Positions 9,608 through 17,849 are shown, counted from the first letter of the stretch. The stretch is 47,131 nt of DNA from Jannaschia seohaensis (GCF_900116765.1 NZ_UETC01000018.1:1-47131); one strand, 5' to 3'. The notes: generated by a model not told the origin, from the letters alone. Numbers and translations are program-made.

Positions 9608-11634
9608 CTAAGATTTCCCGCGCGCTGGCCAGCGCATCCCGAGACGCGCGTCATTTCGCGCTCGCCAACTGTATCCGCGCGCTCGCGATGGACGGGGTCG
9701 AGGCGGCGAAGTCTGGCCACCCCGGCGCGCCGATGGGCATGGCCGACGCGGCCACTGTGCTCTGGACTCGCCATCTGAAGTTCGACCCGTCCTGCCCGGA
9801 CTGGCCCGACCGCGACCGGTTCGTACTGTCGAACGGCCACGCGTCGATGATGCTTTATGCGCTGCTGCACCTGACCGGGTTCGAGGACATGACCCTCGAT
9901 CAGCTCAAGGCATTCCGCCAATGGGGATCGATCACCGCCGGGCATCCCGAATACGGCCATGCCGCGGGCGTCGAAATCACGACCGGTCCGCTTGGACAGG
10001 GGCTCGCCGGGGCCGTAGGCATGGCGATGGCAGAGCGGTCGCTCGCGGCGGCCTTCGGCGCAGATCTGGTGGACCATCGCACCTGGGTGTTCTGCGGCGA
10101 CGGCTGCCTGATGGAAGGCATCAGCCAGGAGGCGATCTCGCTCGCCGGTCACCTGCGGCTCGAAAAGCTGACCGTTCTCTATGACGATAATGGAATTTCC
10201 ATCGATGGCAGCACCGACAAGGCCTTTACCGAGGATGTCGGAAAGCGCTTCGAGGCCGCTGGCTGGCATGTGATCGCCTGTGACGGACACGACCCTGACG
10301 CGCTCGATAAGGCGATGCGCGCGGCGAAGGCCGAGACCGGGCGGCCAACGCTGATCAGGATGAAGACGGTGATCGGCCTTGGTGCGCCCAATCGCGCGAA
10401 CCACGAAAGCGCGCATGGCGCCCCGCTCGGCCCCGACGAGCGCGCGCTGGCACGCGCCGCACTTAGCCTCGATGGCGAGGATTTCGTCCTGCCCGAAACC
10501 GCGCTGGCCGAATGGCAGATCTTGGGCGGCCGCGGGGCCGCTGCACGGAAAGACTGGCAGGACCGGCTGGCAGCGGCGCCTGCCGATATGCGCGCCGAAT
10601 TCCTGCGCCGCCAGCGCGGCGAGATGCCGGAGGCGCTTGCGCCGACCGTCGCGCAGGCCCGCGCGGCGCTGTTCGACGTCCCGCAAGCCGTCGCCACCCG
10701 CAAGGCGAGCCAGATCGCGCTCACGACGCTGGCCGAGGCCGTGCCCGAAATAATCGGCGGGTCGGCGGACCTTACCCACTCCAACCTCACGCGCGTGCCG
10801 GCGGTCGACAGCGATTTCCAGCCCGGCCAGCCCGGGGGGCGCTACGTCTCCTACGGTGTGCGTGAATTCGGCATGGCCGCGGCGATGAACGGCATGGCCG
10901 CGCATGGCGGGATCATCCCCTACGGCGGCGCGTTCCTCATCTTCTCCGATTACGCGCGCAACGCCATTCGCATGGCGGCGCTGATGCAGCTCGGCACGAT
11001 CTTCGTGATGACCCACGACTCGATCGGGCTGGGCGAGGACGGTCCGACGCACCAGCCCGTCGAGCATCTGGCCAGCCTGCGCGCGATCCCCGGCCTCTCC
11101 GTGTTCCGCCCCGCCGACGCGGTGGAGACGCTGGAATGCTGGGAACTCGCGATCCGCAGCCGGAAGGCGCCCTCCCTGCTGGCCTTGTCCCGCCAGGCCG
11201 TGCCGCAGCTGCGCGAGGCCGGCCCCGACAACCTGTCGGCGCGCGGGGCGTATATCCTCAGATCCCATGGCACCGGACGGGACGTGACCCTGCTGGCCAC
11301 CGGCACCGAGGTCTCGCTCGCGGTGCAGGCAGCCGAACGGCTGCACGAACAGGGGATCGCGGCCACTGTCGTGTCGATGCCCAGCTGGGAGCGTTTCGAT
11401 GCCCAGCCCGCCGACTACCGCGCCGACGTTCTGGGCGACGCGCCCCGCATCGCCGTCGAGGCGGCCAGCCGCTTCGGCTGGACGCGATACGTCGCCTCCG
11501 AGGACGACGTGATCGGGCTCGACGGGTTCGGCGCCTCGGCCCCGGCCGACGTGCTCTACCAGAAGTTCGGCATCACCGAGGCGGCCATCGTGGCCCGTGC
11601 CCGGCTCCTCCACGACAACAGGACATCCTCATGA
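9604..11634 (+). CDS. tkt: Transketolase
   Basis: This full-length thiamine-diphosphate transketolase (676 residues) moves two-carbon units between pentose phosphates in the non-oxidative pentose phosphate pathway. Expected active-site elements are present: [22 protein letters not shown], the cofactor motif from GDGCLMEG to [23 protein letters not shown] with the catalytic glutamate, and [15 protein letters not shown]. It overlaps the ribulokinase by 4 bases and the transaldolase by 4 bases. Genomes of this kind usually have a housekeeping tkt elsewhere, so this is probably a pathway-dedicated copy for xylulose 5-phosphate and ribulose-5-phosphate-derived ribose 5-phosphate. Confidence 0.95.
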   Translation: MTKISRALASASRDARHFALANCIRALAMDGVEAAKSGHPGAPMGMADAATVLWTRHLKFDPSCPDWPDRDRFVLSNGHASMMLYALLHLTGFEDMTLDQLKAFRQWGSITAGHPEYGHAAGVEITTGPLGQGLAGAVGMAMAERSLAAAFGADLVDHRTWVFCGDGCLMEGISQEAISLAGHLRLEKLTVLYDDNGISIDGSTDKAFTEDVGKRFEAAGWHVIACDGHDPDALDKAMRAAKAETGRPTLIRMKTVIGLGAPNRANHESAHGAPLGPDERALARAALSLDGEDFVLPETALAEWQILGGRGAAARKDWQDRLAAAPADMRAEFLRRQRGEMPEALAPTVAQARAALFDVPQAVATRKASQIALTTLAEAVPEIIGGSADLTHSNLTRVPAVDSDFQPGQPGGRYVSYGVREFGMAAAMNGMAAHGGIIPYGGAFLIFSDYARNAIRMAALMQLGTIFVMTHDSIGLGEDGPTHQPVEHLASLRAIPGLSVFRPADAVETLECWELAIRSRKAPSLLALSRQAVPQLREAGPDNLSARGAYILRSHGTGRDVTLLATGTEVSLAVQAAERLHEQGIAATVVSMPSWERFDAQPADYRADVLGDAPRIAVEAASRFGWTRYVASEDDVIGLDGFGASAPADVLYQKFGITEAAIVARARLLHDNRTSS

Positions 11635-12284
11635 AGTTCTTCGTCGATACCGCGCAGCCGGATGACATCCGTGCGCTGAACGGCTACGGCCTGCTGGACG
11701 GCGTCACCACCAACCCGTCGCTGATCGCCAAGGCGGGGCGCGACTTCAAGGATGTCGTGGCCGAGATCTGCGCGATGATCGACGGCCCGGTGTCCGCGGA
11801 GGTCGCGGCGACCGACAGCGCCGGGATGATCGCAGAAGGCGAGCACCTGTCGCGGATCGCCGACAACGTAGTGATCAAGCTGCCGACGACGCTCGACGGG
11901 TTGGCGGCCTGCCGTCACTTCAGCGCGAAGGGCATCCGGACCAACCTGACGCTGTGCTTTTCAGCCAATCAGGCGCTGCTCGTGGCCAAGGCAGGAGCGA
12001 CCTATGTCTCGCCCTTCGTCGGGCGGCTGGACGACATCAACCTCGACGGCATGGCGCTGATCCGGGACATCCGGACGATCTACGACCGGTTCGCCTTTCC
12101 CACGCAGATCCTCGCCGCATCGCTGCGCACCGCCAACCATGTCACCGGCGCCGCTCTGGCAGGCGCCGACGTCGCCACCGTGCCACCCGCCGTCATCCTT
12201 GGGCTGATCCGGCACCCGCTAACCGACAGCGGCCTGGCGACGTTCACCAAGGACTGGGCCGCCACGGGCCAGTCCATCCTCTGA
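11631..12284 (+). CDS. tal: Transaldolase, short TalC type
   Basis: This 217-residue enzyme of the short transaldolase/fructose-6-phosphate aldolase family acts with the preceding transketolase to turn pentose phosphates into fructose 6-phosphate and erythrose 4-phosphate. The Schiff-base lysine is Lys83 in NVVIKLPTT, and [10 protein letters not shown] is the phosphate-side motif. At the two positions that separate the activities, it has Glu57 (AEVAAT) and Phe129 (SPFVGR), where fructose-6-phosphate aldolases have Gln and Tyr. That favours true transaldolase activity. It is translationally coupled to tkt by ATGA. Confidence 0.9.
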   Translation: MKFFVDTAQPDDIRALNGYGLLDGVTTNPSLIAKAGRDFKDVVAEICAMIDGPVSAEVAATDSAGMIAEGEHLSRIADNVVIKLPTTLDGLAACRHFSAKGIRTNLTLCFSANQALLVAKAGATYVSPFVGRLDDINLDGMALIRDIRTIYDRFAFPTQILAASLRTANHVTGAALAGADVATVPPAVILGLIRHPLTDSGLATFTKDWAATGQSIL

Positions 12285-12295
12285 GGGAGCGTTCG

Positions 12296-13021
12296 ATGCA
12301 GTTTTCCGGAAAATCCGTCATCATCACCGGCGCGGGCAAGGGCATCGGGCGGGCGACCGCCGAACTGCTCGCAGAGCGCGGCGCCGATATCGTGGCGCTC
12401 AGCCGAACGCGCTCGGACCTCGACAGCCTGCGCGCTAGGGTCGGCGGGCGCAGCATCGTCGCCGACTTGGCCACCCCGGGCGGTGCAAGACAGGCGATGG
12501 CCGAGGCCGGGACCTGCGACATGCTGGTCAACTGCGCCGGCACGAACGTCCTCGAAAGCGTGCTCGACATGACCGAGGCCGGCTACGAGACGGTCATGGG
12601 CATAAACCTGCGAACCGCCCTGATCTGCGCCCAGGAGTTTGCCCGCGCGCGCGTCACCGCTGGAGGCAGTGGGGTGATCGTCAACGTCACGTCCATTGCC
12701 GGGCATCGCGGCTTTCCCGATCACCTCTGCTACGCCGCGTCCAAGGCCGGCCTCGAAGGCGCGACCCGCGTCATGGCGCGCGAGCTTGGCGCGCACGGCA
12801 TCCGTGTCGTCGCGTTGGCGCCGACCGTGACGATGACGGAATTGGCCGCCGAGGCGTGGAGCGATCCCGCCAAGAGCGCGCCGATGATGGCCCGGCACCC
12901 GGCCGGACGCTTCGCGCAGGCCGAAGACGTCGCGCGGGCGATCGCACTCCTGTTGTCGGACGATGCCGGCATGGTCACCGGATCGGCCCTCGCGGTGGAT
13001 GGCGGATTCCTTTCGGTCTGA
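12296..13021 (+). CDS. Short-chain dehydrogenase, L-xylulose reductase (DCXR)-like
   Basis: This SDR of 241 residues has the cofactor motif TGAGKGIGRATAE, the NCAGT motif, catalytic Ser in NVTSIAG and the YAASK pair. The C-terminal stretch (APTVTMTE, AAEAWSDPAK, ALLLSDDAGMVTGS, VDGGF) follows the dicarbonyl/L-xylulose reductase pattern closely, including the WSDP and SGM-TGS features. That enzyme interconverts L-xylulose and xylitol with NADP(H). The residues SRT after the second strand fit NADP preference. It starts 11 bases after the transaldolase stop, with GAGGGAGC as its ribosome site. An alternative is a general pentitol dehydrogenase, for example for L- or D-arabinitol. Confidence 0.8.
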   Translation: MQFSGKSVIITGAGKGIGRATAELLAERGADIVALSRTRSDLDSLRARVGGRSIVADLATPGGARQAMAEAGTCDMLVNCAGTNVLESVLDMTEAGYETVMGINLRTALICAQEFARARVTAGGSGVIVNVTSIAGHRGFPDHLCYAASKAGLEGATRVMARELGAHGIRVVALAPTVTMTELAAEAWSDPAKSAPMMARHPAGRFAQAEDVARAIALLLSDDAGMVTGSALAVDGGFLSV

Positions 13022-13121
13022 ACAATGAACCGGGCGCGCGCCCAGGCGGCACGAAGCGCCCCGAGACAAGATCCTGGCGCATGGGCAGCGGGAGCGCCGC
13101 CAGAAAACAAGGAGGATGGAT

Positions 13122-13850
13122 ATGGGTGAAGCATTGGAGGGCAAGGTCGCCGCCGTAACGGGCGCAGCCTCGGGGATCGGCTTGTCGATCACCAGGGCCC
13201 TGTTGGCCGAAGGCGTGAAGGTCGTCATGGTGGATCGCGATGCGTCGGCGCTGGCAAAGATCGCAAGCGAGCTTGGTCCGGACGCCATCCCGCAAGTGAC
13301 CGACCTGCTCGATCTGAAAAGCTGCGACGCGATGGTGCCGGAAATCCTCGAAAAAGTCGGCCGGATTGACATCCTGCTTTGCAACGCCGGGAGCTATATC
13401 GGCGGCAACCTGCTCGATACGAACCCGGCCGCAATCGACCGGATGCTGAATCTGAACATCAACTCCGTCGTCAAGAATGTGCATGCCGTGGCGCCGCACA
13501 TGATGGAGCGCGGCTCGGGCGATATCCTCGTGACCTGCTCGATCGCGGGGCACTCGGCCATCCACGTGGAGCCGGTCTACTCGGCGTCGAAATGGGCCAT
13601 CACCAGCTTCGTTCAGACGATGCGCCGCCAGTTGATGCAGCACGGCATCCGCGTCGGACAGGTTTCCCCGGGCCCGGTCATCTCCGCGCTTCTTTCGGAC
13701 TGGGAGCCCGACCGGCTTCAGCGCATGAAGGACGCGGGTGCGTTGATGGATACAAAGGAGGTGTCGGATGCCATGATGTACATGCTGACCCGCCCTCGGA
13801 ACGTGACCATTCGCGACATGATCGTCCTTCCGTCTAATTTCGATATTTGA
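13122..13850 (+). CDS. rbtD: Ribitol 2-dehydrogenase
   Basis: This SDR of 242 residues matches the Klebsiella-type ribitol dehydrogenase along its length. It should oxidise ribitol to D-ribulose with NAD. Shared segments include VAAVTGAASGIGLSITRALL, NAGSYIGG, LNLNIN, EPVYSASKWA with the catalytic Tyr-Lys, RVGQVSPGPVISALLSDW and the tail NVTIRDMIVLPSNFD. AAGGAGG (13109-13115) sits 6 bases before ATG 13122; the ATG at 13116 directly abuts that site and is less likely. It is the last gene of the operon and supplies the substrate of the D-ribulokinase encoded 4 kb upstream. Confidence 0.9.
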   Translation: MGEALEGKVAAVTGAASGIGLSITRALLAEGVKVVMVDRDASALAKIASELGPDAIPQVTDLLDLKSCDAMVPEILEKVGRIDILLCNAGSYIGGNLLDTNPAAIDRMLNLNINSVVKNVHAVAPHMMERGSGDILVTCSIAGHSAIHVEPVYSASKWAITSFVQTMRRQLMQHGIRVGQVSPGPVISALLSDWEPDRLQRMKDAGALMDTKEVSDAMMYMLTRPRNVTIRDMIVLPSNFDI

Positions 13851-13899
13851 CGCATCGATCCTGTCATCGCGACACTGCAACGAGATTGAATTCTTTTGT

Positions 13900-13926
13900 G
13901 GAAAGCCGGCGCCAAGCGGGCTTTCC
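13900..13926 (+). terminator. Stem-loop downstream of the pentitol operon
   Basis: GGAAAGCC (13900-13907) pairs with GGCTTTCC (13919-13926) around an 11-base loop, 50 bases after the ribitol dehydrogenase stop. It is well placed to end the operon transcript. The T-run typical of intrinsic terminators is missing, so it may act by another mechanism or only protect the 3' end. Confidence 0.4.
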
Positions 13927-14247
13927 GAAACACCATGTTTTCCGAGGTGATCTGCGACCCTCAAAGCTCAAGCTGCTGACTTGGTTTGAAGATGGAACGG
14001 ATACCGCCTCCTTTGACGGCGTCGCTATGTGCCACGCTTTCGGACTTGAAAGCAAAGGTGAAAGAGAGGGCGCATTCAAGGAGGAGGGTACAATCATCCG
14101 CGTCGATTGCTGCCCACTTCCTTACGCGCGGCATGCTACACTGCGAAGCACCCGAGTTGGATTTCAGTCGCTTTTGCATCGGCTCCGATGTCGAACAGAA
14201 TACTATCATTTAGAATCCGGACCTTACTAGACGGAGAACGTTTGACC

Positions 14248-14268
14248 CGAGTCCCGTCCGCTCCGCCA
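14248..14268 (+). repeat. Copy of tRNA-Asp 3' end, candidate attachment site
   Basis: These 21 bases begin CGAGTCCCG and end CGCTCCGCCA. They are what I recall as the 3' portion of bacterial tRNA-Asp(GTC): the 3' part of the T-loop and T-stem, the acceptor strand CCGCTCC, discriminator G and encoded CCA. The rest of the tRNA is absent upstream. Such isolated 3' ends are left when an integrase recombines an element into a tRNA gene. In the + orientation, the island would lie to the left and the intact tRNA-Asp beyond the left edge. No integrase is in the window. Confidence 0.65.
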
Positions 14269-14654
14269 CTTGTCCCCGCGAAAGCGTTCTCCCGATCCGG
14301 CTGCGGCCTCAATTTTCCGTTTTTTTCGAGGGTTATGCGGGTGGGGCTGAGGACTGGCCCCGGCATCAAGAGAACCGGATGCGGTCTCTCAGGGGCGATA
14401 TTCTCCGGACCTGATGACTGCGCTGATTTAGTGAATAACTTGCAAGGCACGGAAAAAACGTGGCTTTGTGGAGCCATCGACTAAGCACTTCGAAGCCAGT
14501 GGCGTTCGGGAGTAGGAACTCGGATCGAACATTCAACGGGCGGAACATAGCTTTGCCGCGCTCGATCAATCAGCTGGACGAGCTGACATCCTGGCCTTCT
14601 CTTGAGAGTGTCGAGACCTCGCGTTCGCCAAGCTCGAGCCCGTCAGTTTCAGTG

Positions 14655-15085
14655 AGCAGCCATGCTGAAAGTCGGTCGGTGGCTACGCCCGGCGTCTGGG
14701 AGATCGTGCAGGCGGGCACGGCGGAGCTTCTGGCGCCCGGCCGGTTATCGGCTGACCCGGCTCCTGCGCGGCCAGCGCGGCACCGAGGGCGCCATGGGCA
14801 ATCCGGCGGCTGCAGGCGCGCGGATCGCTGTGCTGGACGACCGCCTCGCCTCGCTGCCCATCGCCGAGGCTGATCTCGGCATCCCGTGGAACTGGCGCAT
14901 CGGCCCCGTGAGCTGCCCGGTCAGCGACGAGACCTATGTCGCGCAGGCCTTTACGCCCGCGGGTGTCGGGTTGCGACCGTTCTCGGTCGCCCATGTCGAG
15001 CAGCCATGGCGGAAGCCACGCACGCCCGGCGATCTGACGATCCGCTGGACACGCCGGTCCCGCGCGCTTGCCGCCGACAGCTGGG
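14655..15085 (+). pseudogene. Fragment of gene-transfer-agent/phage tail host-specificity protein (g15-like)
   Basis: The translation holds the conserved C-terminal pattern of the large GTA/phage baseplate protein: WEIVQAGTAELLAPGR, then YRLTRLLRGQRGTEGAM, then GVGLRPFSVAHVEQPW and DLTIRWTRRSRALAADSW. The first part is in one frame and the rest in another. One extra T near 14743 (CGG TTA TCG instead of CGG TAT CGG) explains the shift. The full protein is more than 1000 residues, so only about 140 remain. The 3' end is cut at about 15085, where an IS630-type fragment begins on the other strand. Confidence 0.8.
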
Positions 15086-15087
15086 GT

Positions 15088-15237
15088 GACCTCGGCGGTG
15101 CCGTGACCGTCCGCGGTCGCCAAGACGATCTCGGCCCGCCAGGCCAGCTTGCGCGGGGTGTTGCGGTCGGCGACCATGGCTTCGAGCCGCGCTCGGTCGA
15201 CGGGGCTCCGATACAGGCAGATGTCATCGCGCCTCAT
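15088..15237 (-). pseudogene. IS630-family transposase, N-terminal fragment
   Basis: About 50 residues starting at 15237 match the start of IS630-family transposases: RARLEAMVADRNTPRKLAWR followed by AEIVLATADGHGTAE, the first helix-turn-helix region. The remaining roughly 300 residues with the DDE catalytic domain are missing; the sequence switches at about 15088 into the tail-protein fragment. It is a non-functional relic. Confidence 0.75.
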
Positions 15238-15493
15238 ACCGCGACACTGACACAGCCAGCCAAGACAGGGAATCTTCCGTCAGGCGGGGGACACTAGTAC
15301 GATTTACCCGCACAGTCGCCGGAGGCACCATCAACCGAACAGCCGAAGCGAGCCGCGCGCCGCCCACCGGCACGCGACAAACGGGTTGAAAGGGCGCGAG
15401 GACTTTGTTTGATCACGGACCGGCCTCGTCGACCAGCGGCGGCCGGCCGCTTCGATTTACGGTGTACACGAGCCACTGCGGCCCTATCGGCGT
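15238..15493. other. Short gap before the mutarotase operon end
   Basis: I find no gene in these 256 bases. A 12-bp perfect palindrome, GCGGCCGGCCGC (15439-15450), lies about 45 bases beyond the mutarotase stop and could contribute to 3'-end formation of the minus-strand operon, though no T-run follows. Confidence 0.35.
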
Positions 15494-15823
15494 CTAGTCG
15501 CAGAAGAAAACCTGTTCCATGAACGACCATTGCTCGCCCGGAGCGCGGGACGCCAGAGGCTCCTGGCAAGGGTCGGTCAGCCTCCACCACTCTTGCGTGT
15601 CCGGGTCGTCCGCCATACGTGCCATATCCGCTGAAAAGTCATCGCCGTGATATTCTAGATACCCAAAGAGCACGTTCTCGGGTTCGCGCAGAAAGATCGA
15701 GAAATTGCGGATATTGCTGTCCGCAATCTGGCGCAGCACGCCTGGCCATGCATCTGCGTGAAGCCGTTTATACTCTTTGATCTTTTCAGGTCGGATGCCG
15801 ATCATCATTCCCATACGTTGCAT
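15494..15823 (-). CDS. rhaM: L-rhamnose/L-fucose mutarotase (RhaM family)
   Basis: This 109-residue protein of the DUF718/RhaM family interconverts the alpha and beta anomers of a 6-deoxy sugar, usually L-rhamnose, feeding the correct anomer to the next enzyme. Typical features are the N-terminal GIRPEKIKEYKRLHADAWPG with the conserved His, the paired Trp in TQEWWRLTDPCQ, and the end WSFMEQVFFCD. The ribosome site is GGGAGG. It is the last gene of the minus-strand sugar operon, 18 bases after the dehydratase gene. Other members of the family act on L-fucose, so the sugar is not settled. Confidence 0.9.
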   Translation of the reverse strand: MQRMGMMIGIRPEKIKEYKRLHADAWPGVLRQIADSNIRNFSIFLREPENVLFGYLEYHGDDFSADMARMADDPDTQEWWRLTDPCQEPLASRAPGEQWSFMEQVFFCD

Positions 15824-15841
15824 GGTAAGACCTCCCGTAGG

Positions 15842-16954
15842 CTAGGCTTCGACGACGTGGTCGAGGGCAGCGATCCGTTGCCTGTCAATCGCGTCCCAGT
15901 CCCAGTCAATTCCGATGCCCGGCTCGCCCGGGGGAAGGGCATCGCCGCTTTCGATCCGCAGCGCGGATTTGGTGACGGTATCCAATTGTGGAATGTACTC
16001 GAGCGTCGGCGCATTCGGCACGGCGCAGGCGAGGCTGACATGAAGCTCCATCAAGAAATGCGGGCAGATCGGCACGTTATAAGCCTCGGCCAGATGAGCG
16101 ATTTTCAACCAAGGTGTGATCCCGCCCACCCGCGCGACATCGGCCTGGACCACCGTGCACGCGCCTTGGTCCAGATAATCCTTGAACTGGCTGAGGCTGT
16201 ACATGCTTTCGCCCACCGCAATCTGCACCCGCGAGCGCTGGGCCAGAACCCGGTGTGCGCCGACGTCATCGGCGGGCATCGGCTCTTCGAACCAGTGGAT
16301 GCCCAGATCGCCCAGCATGTCGGCGCGCCGCAGCGCCTCGGCGAGATCGAACGATTGGTTCGCATCGACCATGATCTTGAAGCCATCGCCGACCGCATCG
16401 CGCACAGCGGACAGACGCGCGCGATCATCCGCAAGCGTTGGCTTGCCGATCTTTACCTTGGCGCCGGTGAACCCACGCGCTTGCATCGCTAGCGCGTCCG
16501 CCACCAGATCCTCGGTGGCGATGTGCAGCCAGCCGCCCTCGGTCGAATAGAGCGGCACTTTGCGTTGGGCCCCGCCCGCCAAACGCCAAAGAGGCAGACC
16601 TGCCCGACGGCAACGCAGATCCCACAGCGCCGTGTCGACCGCCGCAAGCGCAAGCGATGTGATCGCGCCCACCGCCGTGGCATGGGTGGCAAACAGAAGG
16701 TCACGCCATATCCCTTCGATCTCTTCGGCCTCTTTCCCGATCAAACGCGGCGCGAGCGTTTGCGCCAGAAGCGATAGGATCGCCGGTCCACCGGTCCCGA
16801 TGGTGTAGCTATAGCCTGTTCCGGTCTGCCCATCCGCGTCCGTGATGCGCACAATCGGCGTCTCTTGGCTGACAAAGGCCTGAATGGCGTCGGTCCGTTC
16901 GACCTTTGGGGTGAGGTCGACCATCATCAACTCGACTCGGGTGATCTTGGCCAT
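15842..16954 (-). CDS. Enolase-superfamily (mandelate racemase group) sugar-acid dehydratase or cycloisomerase
   Basis: This 370-residue enzyme has the full mandelate-racemase-type active site: the catalytic pair KVKIGK, metal ligands in MVDANQSFD, WFEEPMPADD and VGESMYS, and the general-base His in ICPHFLMELHVSL. It probably removes water from an aldonate made by the lactonase encoded just upstream. The layout GTGYSYTIGTGG, RVGGITPWLKIAHL and EPGIGIDWDWD also resembles the 3,6-anhydro-L-galactonate cycloisomerase branch, so that reaction is an alternative. It is shorter than L-fuconate (about 430) and L-rhamnonate (about 400) dehydratases. AAGGAAAAGG precedes the ATG. Confidence 0.85.
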   Translation of the reverse strand: MAKITRVELMMVDLTPKVERTDAIQAFVSQETPIVRITDADGQTGTGYSYTIGTGGPAILSLLAQTLAPRLIGKEAEEIEGIWRDLLFATHATAVGAITSLALAAVDTALWDLRCRRAGLPLWRLAGGAQRKVPLYSTEGGWLHIATEDLVADALAMQARGFTGAKVKIGKPTLADDRARLSAVRDAVGDGFKIMVDANQSFDLAEALRRADMLGDLGIHWFEEPMPADDVGAHRVLAQRSRVQIAVGESMYSLSQFKDYLDQGACTVVQADVARVGGITPWLKIAHLAEAYNVPICPHFLMELHVSLACAVPNAPTLEYIPQLDTVTKSALRIESGDALPPGEPGIGIDWDWDAIDRQRIAALDHVVEA

Positions 16955-16994
16955 CTGTGCCTTTTCCTTCAGCTTTGGTGCGCGTGCATCGACG

Positions 16995-17849
16995 TCAATC
17001 CAAGCCTAGTTTATAGGCCGCGATCGCGGTCTCTGATCGGATTTGCCGTTGCGCCGGCTCTGCCAATTCGGCGATCAACTGGACGGCGGTGGTCATCACC
17101 CGGTCGTAGGGTGCCGCCAGAAGGCAGACGGGCCAGTCCGATCCCAGCATGCACCGCCCTGCCCCAAAGCAATCCACCACATGGTTGAGATAGGGCGCCA
17201 GATCATCGGCGGTCCACGCTGTCCAGTCCGCCTCGGTCACCATGCCGGACAGCTTGACCCAGCAATTGGACGAGGCCTCTGCCAGCGCGCGCAGATCACT
17301 GGCCCAGGGCTCCCATCCGCCAGAGGCGATCTCTGGTTTTGCGATATGATCCAAGACCCAACGTGTCTCTGGCATCGCCTGCACGGTTTTGATCGCCGCG
17401 GGCAGCTCACGCGGGCGCAACAGCAGATCATAGACCAGATCGTGCCGGGCCACCGCCGCCAACCCACGCCGCACGTCCGCCCGCAAAAGCCAATTGGGAT
17501 CTTCCTCGTCATGCACTTGGTGACGGATGCCCACCAGATACGCGCCGCCCTTGCTGTCTTTGAGACGTTGCAGATCGTCCGCAACGGATTGCGACGTCAG
17601 GTCCACCCAAGCCACGACGCCCGCAACAAAATCCGTCGCGTCGGCGATTTCTAGGAACTCAAGCGATTCCTCGTAGCTGCTGCGCGTCTGAACAAGGATC
17701 GTGTCCGTGACCCCGACCTCGGCGATACGGGGCCGCAGGTCATCGGGGCTGAACTTGCGCCGGATCACGGCCAGATCGTCGGTCATCCACGGGTAATCCG
17801 CCGTTGCGGGATCCCAAAAATGGTGATGCGTGTCGATGAGCCTGGTCAT
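16995..17849 (-). CDS. Amidohydrolase-2 family sugar lactonase (L-fuconolactonase type)
   Basis: This 284-residue metal-dependent hydrolase of the COG3618 group typically opens aldono-lactones such as L-fucono- or L-rhamnono-1,4-lactone. Motifs are IDTHHHFWDPATADYPWM at the N-terminus, VGIRHQVHDEEDP near the middle, WVLDHIAKPEI and CMLGSDWPVCLL with the conserved Asp. Its ATG (17849) overlaps the ATPase stop by 4 bases, and the dehydratase gene follows after 40 bases. The product of a sugar dehydrogenase would be its substrate, and its own product would feed the enolase-family enzyme. Confidence 0.87.
   Translation of the reverse strand: MTRLIDTHHHFWDPATADYPWMTDDLAVIRRKFSPDDLRPRIAEVGVTDTILVQTRSSYEESLEFLEIADATDFVAGVVAWVDLTSQSVADDLQRLKDSKGGAYLVGIRHQVHDEEDPNWLLRADVRRGLAAVARHDLVYDLLLRPRELPAAIKTVQAMPETRWVLDHIAKPEIASGGWEPWASDLRALAEASSNCWVKLSGMVTEADWTAWTADDLAPYLNHVVDCFGAGRCMLGSDWPVCLLAAPYDRVMTTAVQLIAELAEPAQRQIRSETAIAAYKLGLD

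Larger units (their letters stand above)
13851..14650. other. Gene-free stretch after the pentitol operon
   Basis: No open frame here resembles a known protein, and the frames present lack ribosome sites. The stretch holds a hairpin (13900-13926), the tRNA-Asp 3'-end copy (14248-14268) and an 8-bp inverted repeat, GGAGAACG (14233-14240) with CGTTCTCC (14285-14292), that brackets the tRNA copy. It is less GC-rich than the operon and looks like island-boundary debris. Confidence 0.5.

Noticed and set aside
9556-11613. 685-codon open frame antisense to transketolase
   Set aside because: Its translation is Arg/His/Gly-rich without any family motif, while the + strand encodes a complete transketolase with all active-site motifs. 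Long antisense frames are common in GC-rich DNA.
13032-13043. GGGCGCGCGCCC palindrome between the two SDR genes as an operator
   Set aside because: A pure GC palindrome of this length is not unusual in such GC-rich DNA, and nothing else near it suggests a promoter.
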